A stretch of 64,000 nt of DNA from positions 930,001 through 994,000 of the forward strand of contig JACDQD010000012.1 of NCBI GenBank assembly GCA_019843655.1, given 5' to 3'. The position numbers and the translations under genes are program-made. The notes under the pieces are model-generated. The model was given only the letters and a program-made list of their open reading frames with translations, ran no database searches and was not told the DNA's origin. This document shows, in pieces, positions 60,006 through 64,000 of the stretch; within the stretch, counting starts at the first letter, position 1, and each line of letters opens with the position of its first letter. This DNA is from Lethocerus indicus. Its lineage: Eukaryota; Arthropoda; Insecta; Hemiptera; Belostomatidae.

Positions 60006-63000
60006 GCCAGAAAACCTCCATTCCAATCATTTTACTGGGAATATAACTCTTTCAAACTAATAATAATATATTTTTTTTACAACAAACTATTTTTAATAAT
60101 CCATTAATAAACCAGCAAGCAACCCACAAAATAACTGTTCTAGGTTTCTCTACACAATTTCATTATAAACATAAACATAAAGCACTAAATTTACCTTATT
60201 GTTTTCTGACCAACATTTCTAGGAAATATTAGCTGATCTGTAATAGAAATCTATGTTGGAGTGATTATTTTTTATACTATGTATCAAAAATTTAAAATGA
60301 AGTGTAATTTTCATACAATTTTTTCTCACATTAGAATTTAGATTTGTTATAATTGTTATTTCTTTTGTATATGTATCTAGGGGTGTAGAGGTTCAATTAT
60401 TTGAACTGCCCTAATCTGAAATTGAAAGAATTTTCACTTAAAACATCAGTATTATAAATTATGCAAATATTTTCATAAAGAAAAACTTAAAAATGTACAC
60501 TAGTAGCATAATCCAACATAAAAAAGCAGTAATGGACTGACTTGTTACCATACAAAATGCTAAGAGACAAAAATGTAGTTTTATAATTTTTACTCCAAAG
60601 AATTACATTGAATTTATAACAGGAAATCCCACCAAAACAGTGTTCTGAAAGGTTTAAATCCCTGTTCAAGGTTTATCCAATAAAAGCAAATCAATAGCAT
60701 GGAAATAGAAGACACTAATATCGTAGACATCTTGCTAGTATAATTTTATGAAATATTTAATAGCTAGGAAGCTCTTTTAAATCAATTAAAGGTATAAGAA
60801 TACCTATTCAGTAGAAAGAAACATTAATTGAAAATTAAATAAAAAACAATGATTTTTTTTCCTATAGTTTAATATTTAACTATAGAACAGAATTGTTTCA
60901 ATAAAAGTTTACCCACAATATACAAATATCTATTAAAACTATGAAAATCTGTATTAAATCCCAGAAAATATTTCATTCATTTTATTTCTATTAACACAGA
61001 ATCTAAAAAGAGTATTATATACAAAACAGTTTTCAAAAACTCCCATACTTTCTCCTAAGGCAAACTAAACCATTGTTCAAGTTCATTCGGTCAAAAGATA
61101 TAATGAGGACACCAGAAATGAAAGCTTCCAATGCTTGCAAGAGTCTACTTTTATAGTAAATAAAACAAACCATCCACAAAGAAATATTATTTCCTTAAGA
61201 AATTATAAAGTTTAATGCTATAAATGTTTTTCTAATTATAATTAAACTTGAACAAAACCTTAACCAAATATAAACAAACTTTATACACTCGAGATTTTGT
61301 TTTTATTTCAAATTAAGTTGTACTTGGTTTGTTCTTTAATATTCATTTGGAGGCTTAGTTTAATTTCTATATTTCTTTATTTGATAAAAAATATATCATT
61401 ATATATGGTAATGGAAAATATAGTTGCAATATATAAGATCACAATTTAAACAACTGTGTGTTGTTTTATTTATTTTTTAAATGTTATAACTAAAATAGTT
61501 ACTATAGTTCTGTATGATATTTTTTCTTTTGGTCTTTTGGTTTCCTATGAAATAGGTTATTTTTAATTAATTGGTACTTCTGATAATAATTGCTAAGTAA
61601 AAGGATGAAGGTTATGAGTCACGCCATAGGCATGATTTTACTCTAATTAGAAATTTGTATTATATTAAATACGAAATGAGTCTCTAATTATCTTAGACTA
61701 TGAATGAGTAATAACTGTTCCTTCATTGTACATAATGTATATTATGTAACCCCCCCTTGTTATAAATTAAATAAATTATCTTATACAGGCTAGTAGGAAA
61801 AAATATTAGTTAGTACTTTTATAGTTTTCAGTGATATCCAAAGATTAAATCACAATATTCACAATAAATTTTCAATCAAATATGTTTCCCAATAACATTT
61901 AACATTTATTACTCGCTGTTACTTGATTAGAAATTGGTTAATAGTACTTAATTCTGGGGTTTAAACTGTAATTATAGTTCCCTTAGTTTGGACCGGAACC
62001 TCCCAAAAGTTAGTTGCGGTTTTATCTGTCAGTCATGCTCCACCAACCAACCGAAACCTTCAATATATCATGTAAGCTGTTATTTTACAATTGTTACAGT
62101 TATCCCAGTACAACAGCTGAATGCCAGAATAGAATAGAAAAATGTTATTGTGAACTGATAAACAAAATTTAAATGAATCCAAGGTCAATAATACAAAGCT
62201 AAATTATTATCCATCTTATGCTGGATTTTAATATTTAATTGTCAATTAAATCCCAACTTCAGAGCAATCTAATGGTTAAAGACATAAAAAAACCAACCAT
62301 GTGTTAAAGAAAAGGAGTTATTTAGAATATTTTGATGATTTTTTTCCCGCTGTTAGTACTTGGGTTGACAGATTATAATTCCTAAAACTATCCATTAATC
62401 CATTCCTGTCATTAAATATCATATTAATATTTCAATGATGATAGAATCACAGTTGAACTGGGGAAAAAGGCATTCTGCAATCTTTAAAACAAGAGTGAAT
62501 TCAATCTACCCTAAGACAGAAGGTTTGGAAAATATCTGAAAGGGTAAGCATTAACGGGGAGAAAAAGAAACTGTGCATTATTGCTAGTCTTTGCTGAACA
62601 AACATTATTCAACTTATTTGTGCCGATTTGCAAAAAGACCAGAACCCATTCGGCCACAAGAAATTACAATTGGAAAATTAAAAACGAATAAAAGCATAAT
62701 GATAATTAGTACTCACCATTGGAAGGCGTTGTAATGGAAATAAACGAGGCCCTGGCCGTACAGGAAGCATGGATCCTTCCAGTGATCGGGTTTCAGTTTG
62801 AAGAATTTCTGGTACGCTGACATCGCTGAAAGAAAAAATAAATTAGCTACAAATGTTAAAACCAGGATGGACTTTATCAATCTACACATTTACTATAGGT
62901 TAACACTTAAGTAAGTGTGAAAACTAGTATTAACATATCAGGTAATAAAAATCATTTTCTATACAATGAAATTTCTCCTAATATAGAAAAAATAGTTAGT

Positions 63001-64000
63001 AAAAAACATGTGTAGGTTATAGATCAAGAAAAGGTTAACCCTTGTTAGTGTTAATGTGAAAAATTATTTTCAACCAACATTATGCAATAATCAGTTGGAT
63101 AGAAATTAAGCATTAGACCATCAAAAACTAAGTATTATCGATCTCTTTTACAATTAAAACTGTTCAAATAAATCTGCAGTTGATTACTTTATGTTGGTAC
63201 AAATAGTTTTATTATACAGATAAAATATCAAAAGTAGCAGAAATATTGTTTCAGTCAATAAGACATTGATTAAATTTTGAAATTAAACACGCTCAAACAA
63301 AAAATGCAAACCTCTAATTGAAATTATACTGAACTATACAGGAAGGACACTATAAAAATGTATGCACAAAAACATAACTACATTCTCCATACTGCAGTCA
63401 TACCAACTACAAAAAGATAACCTTCTTTTATATATTAATATCAGATTAATGGTTTCCTTAAAAATATCTTTGTAAGTAAGTAGAATTAAGAAGAATCTAT
63501 AATTCTGTGTCATCATTAATAGATTAATAATGTGTCATAAATTTAAGAAATAAAAAAGAACATTAATCTTAAAATTAAATCTACATTTTAGTCATGGGAT
63601 TATTTTTCTCAGTAATGTAATTAATGTATAATAAACAATAAGCAGCTAAAGACAATACAATTTTAGAATTGAATGATTCATACTTCATACTGCTTCAGTA
63701 CAAAAATACTTTATTACAATCAAGTGAAAATCAGAGTTTCTGTTCAAAACATTTCTTCGTTAATTAAATTCATAACTAATTCATTCAATATATTAGTTCA
63801 GATTGAACAATAAAATTGGATAGAGTTGCAAAAAATCATGTTATTTTGCACATAATAAAATACCTTATCATCTGTATGTATTGTTAGTAGTATTTTTAAG
63901 TTAAAGCTAAACACAGGGGGGAGTATTGTTTTGGAGGGTTAATGCTCTGAAAATGAATCACCTTGTTGAGAATAAACGCGAACAGAACTGAAAAGAAAAA
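60006..64000 (-). other. CpG-depleted, AT-rich domain carrying the Utx exon
   Basis: From 60006 to 61087 I find only one CpG (60722), and the rest of the domain has only a scattering outside the exon. The 300 bp to the left are dense in CpG. Gene-body DNA methylation in insects depletes CpG in the transcribed 5' part of genes, so I infer a methylated segment of Utx comprising the exon and its flanking introns. No second exon is visible, either upstream (62826-64000) or downstream (60006-62716). I recognise no transposon here. Confidence 0.6.
62717..62825 (-). CDS. UTX/KDM6A internal exon, TPR region (partial gene)
   Basis: On the minus strand a 109-bp exon sits between a good acceptor (CTAAT branch-like site at 62842-62846, then TTTTTTCTTTCAG) and a strong donor (GTGAGTAC at 62709-62716). 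It reads through 35 full codons: [18 protein letters not shown], then [17 protein letters not shown], with a split W codon at the end. It starts with two bases of a split codon, so it enters in phase 1 and leaves in phase 2. The residues [16 protein letters not shown] and the preceding SAYQ match the tetratricopeptide region of UTX/KDM6A, the JmjC-domain demethylase that removes H3K27 methylation within the MLL3/4 (Trr) complex. The catalytic JmjC domain lies far downstream and is not in the window. The Drosophila protein is more divergent here than this exon is from the vertebrate one. TTC7-like or other TPR proteins are much less likely. Confidence 0.88.

Noticed and set aside
61980..62060. 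A slightly GC-richer segment inside the CpG-depleted domain, considered as the next Utx exon.
   Set aside because: All three minus-strand frames meet early stops or fail to give the expected AIKAFQ-like continuation of UTX.

Overview
The window looks like animal, most likely arthropod (insect), nuclear DNA. No long open reading frame in it is a plausible gene. It holds one spliced coding exon, several families of decayed transposable elements, and dinucleotide microsatellites. The only host coding sequence I recognise is a 109-bp exon on the minus strand at 62717-62825. It encodes part of the TPR region of the histone H3K27 demethylase UTX (KDM6A). Its reading is closer to the vertebrate UTX sequence I remember than to the Drosophila one. 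I cannot name the species. Gene-body-like CpG depletion and very long introns fit a large-genome, probably hemimetabolous, insect, but that is inference.

Layout: 60006-64000 is AT-rich, very poor in CpG and carries the Utx exon. From about 60005 leftward to base 1 the DNA is CpG-rich and reads as a transposon graveyard. If the two minus-strand splice-site composites at 48962-49033 and 1472-1543 belong to Utx, then 1-62716 is one giant Utx intron. Each composite has a CTAAT branch-like site, a pyrimidine tract and an acceptor AG fused directly to a consensus donor, then a second donor 37 nt further on. That is the design of a recursive splice site with an RS-exon, and it is the most interesting host signal here.

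Mobile elements: (i) a piggyBac internal-deletion derivative (43282-43966) with TTAA target duplications, 13-bp inverted ends and three 44-bp subterminal repeats built on a 16-bp palindrome; (ii) two TTAA-flanked MITEs (3073-3303 and 52580-52997); (iii) a mariner deletion derivative (25105-25316) keeping the last residues of its transposase; (iv) a 5'-truncated jockey-type LINE (about 19975-20480); (v) about eight fragments of the 3' end of a second LINE family, best seen at 42015-42545; (vi) about 18 dispersed copies of a short repeat whose best copies fit the type I hammerhead ribozyme fold; (vii) one copy of a different hammerhead-like motif at 12039-12083. Two copies of repeat (vi) lie about 150-230 bp downstream of LINE (v) fragments in the same orientation, so it may be part of that element.

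I saw no rRNA, convincing tRNA, snRNA or CRISPR array. All coordinates and alignments were read by eye, without a database search.
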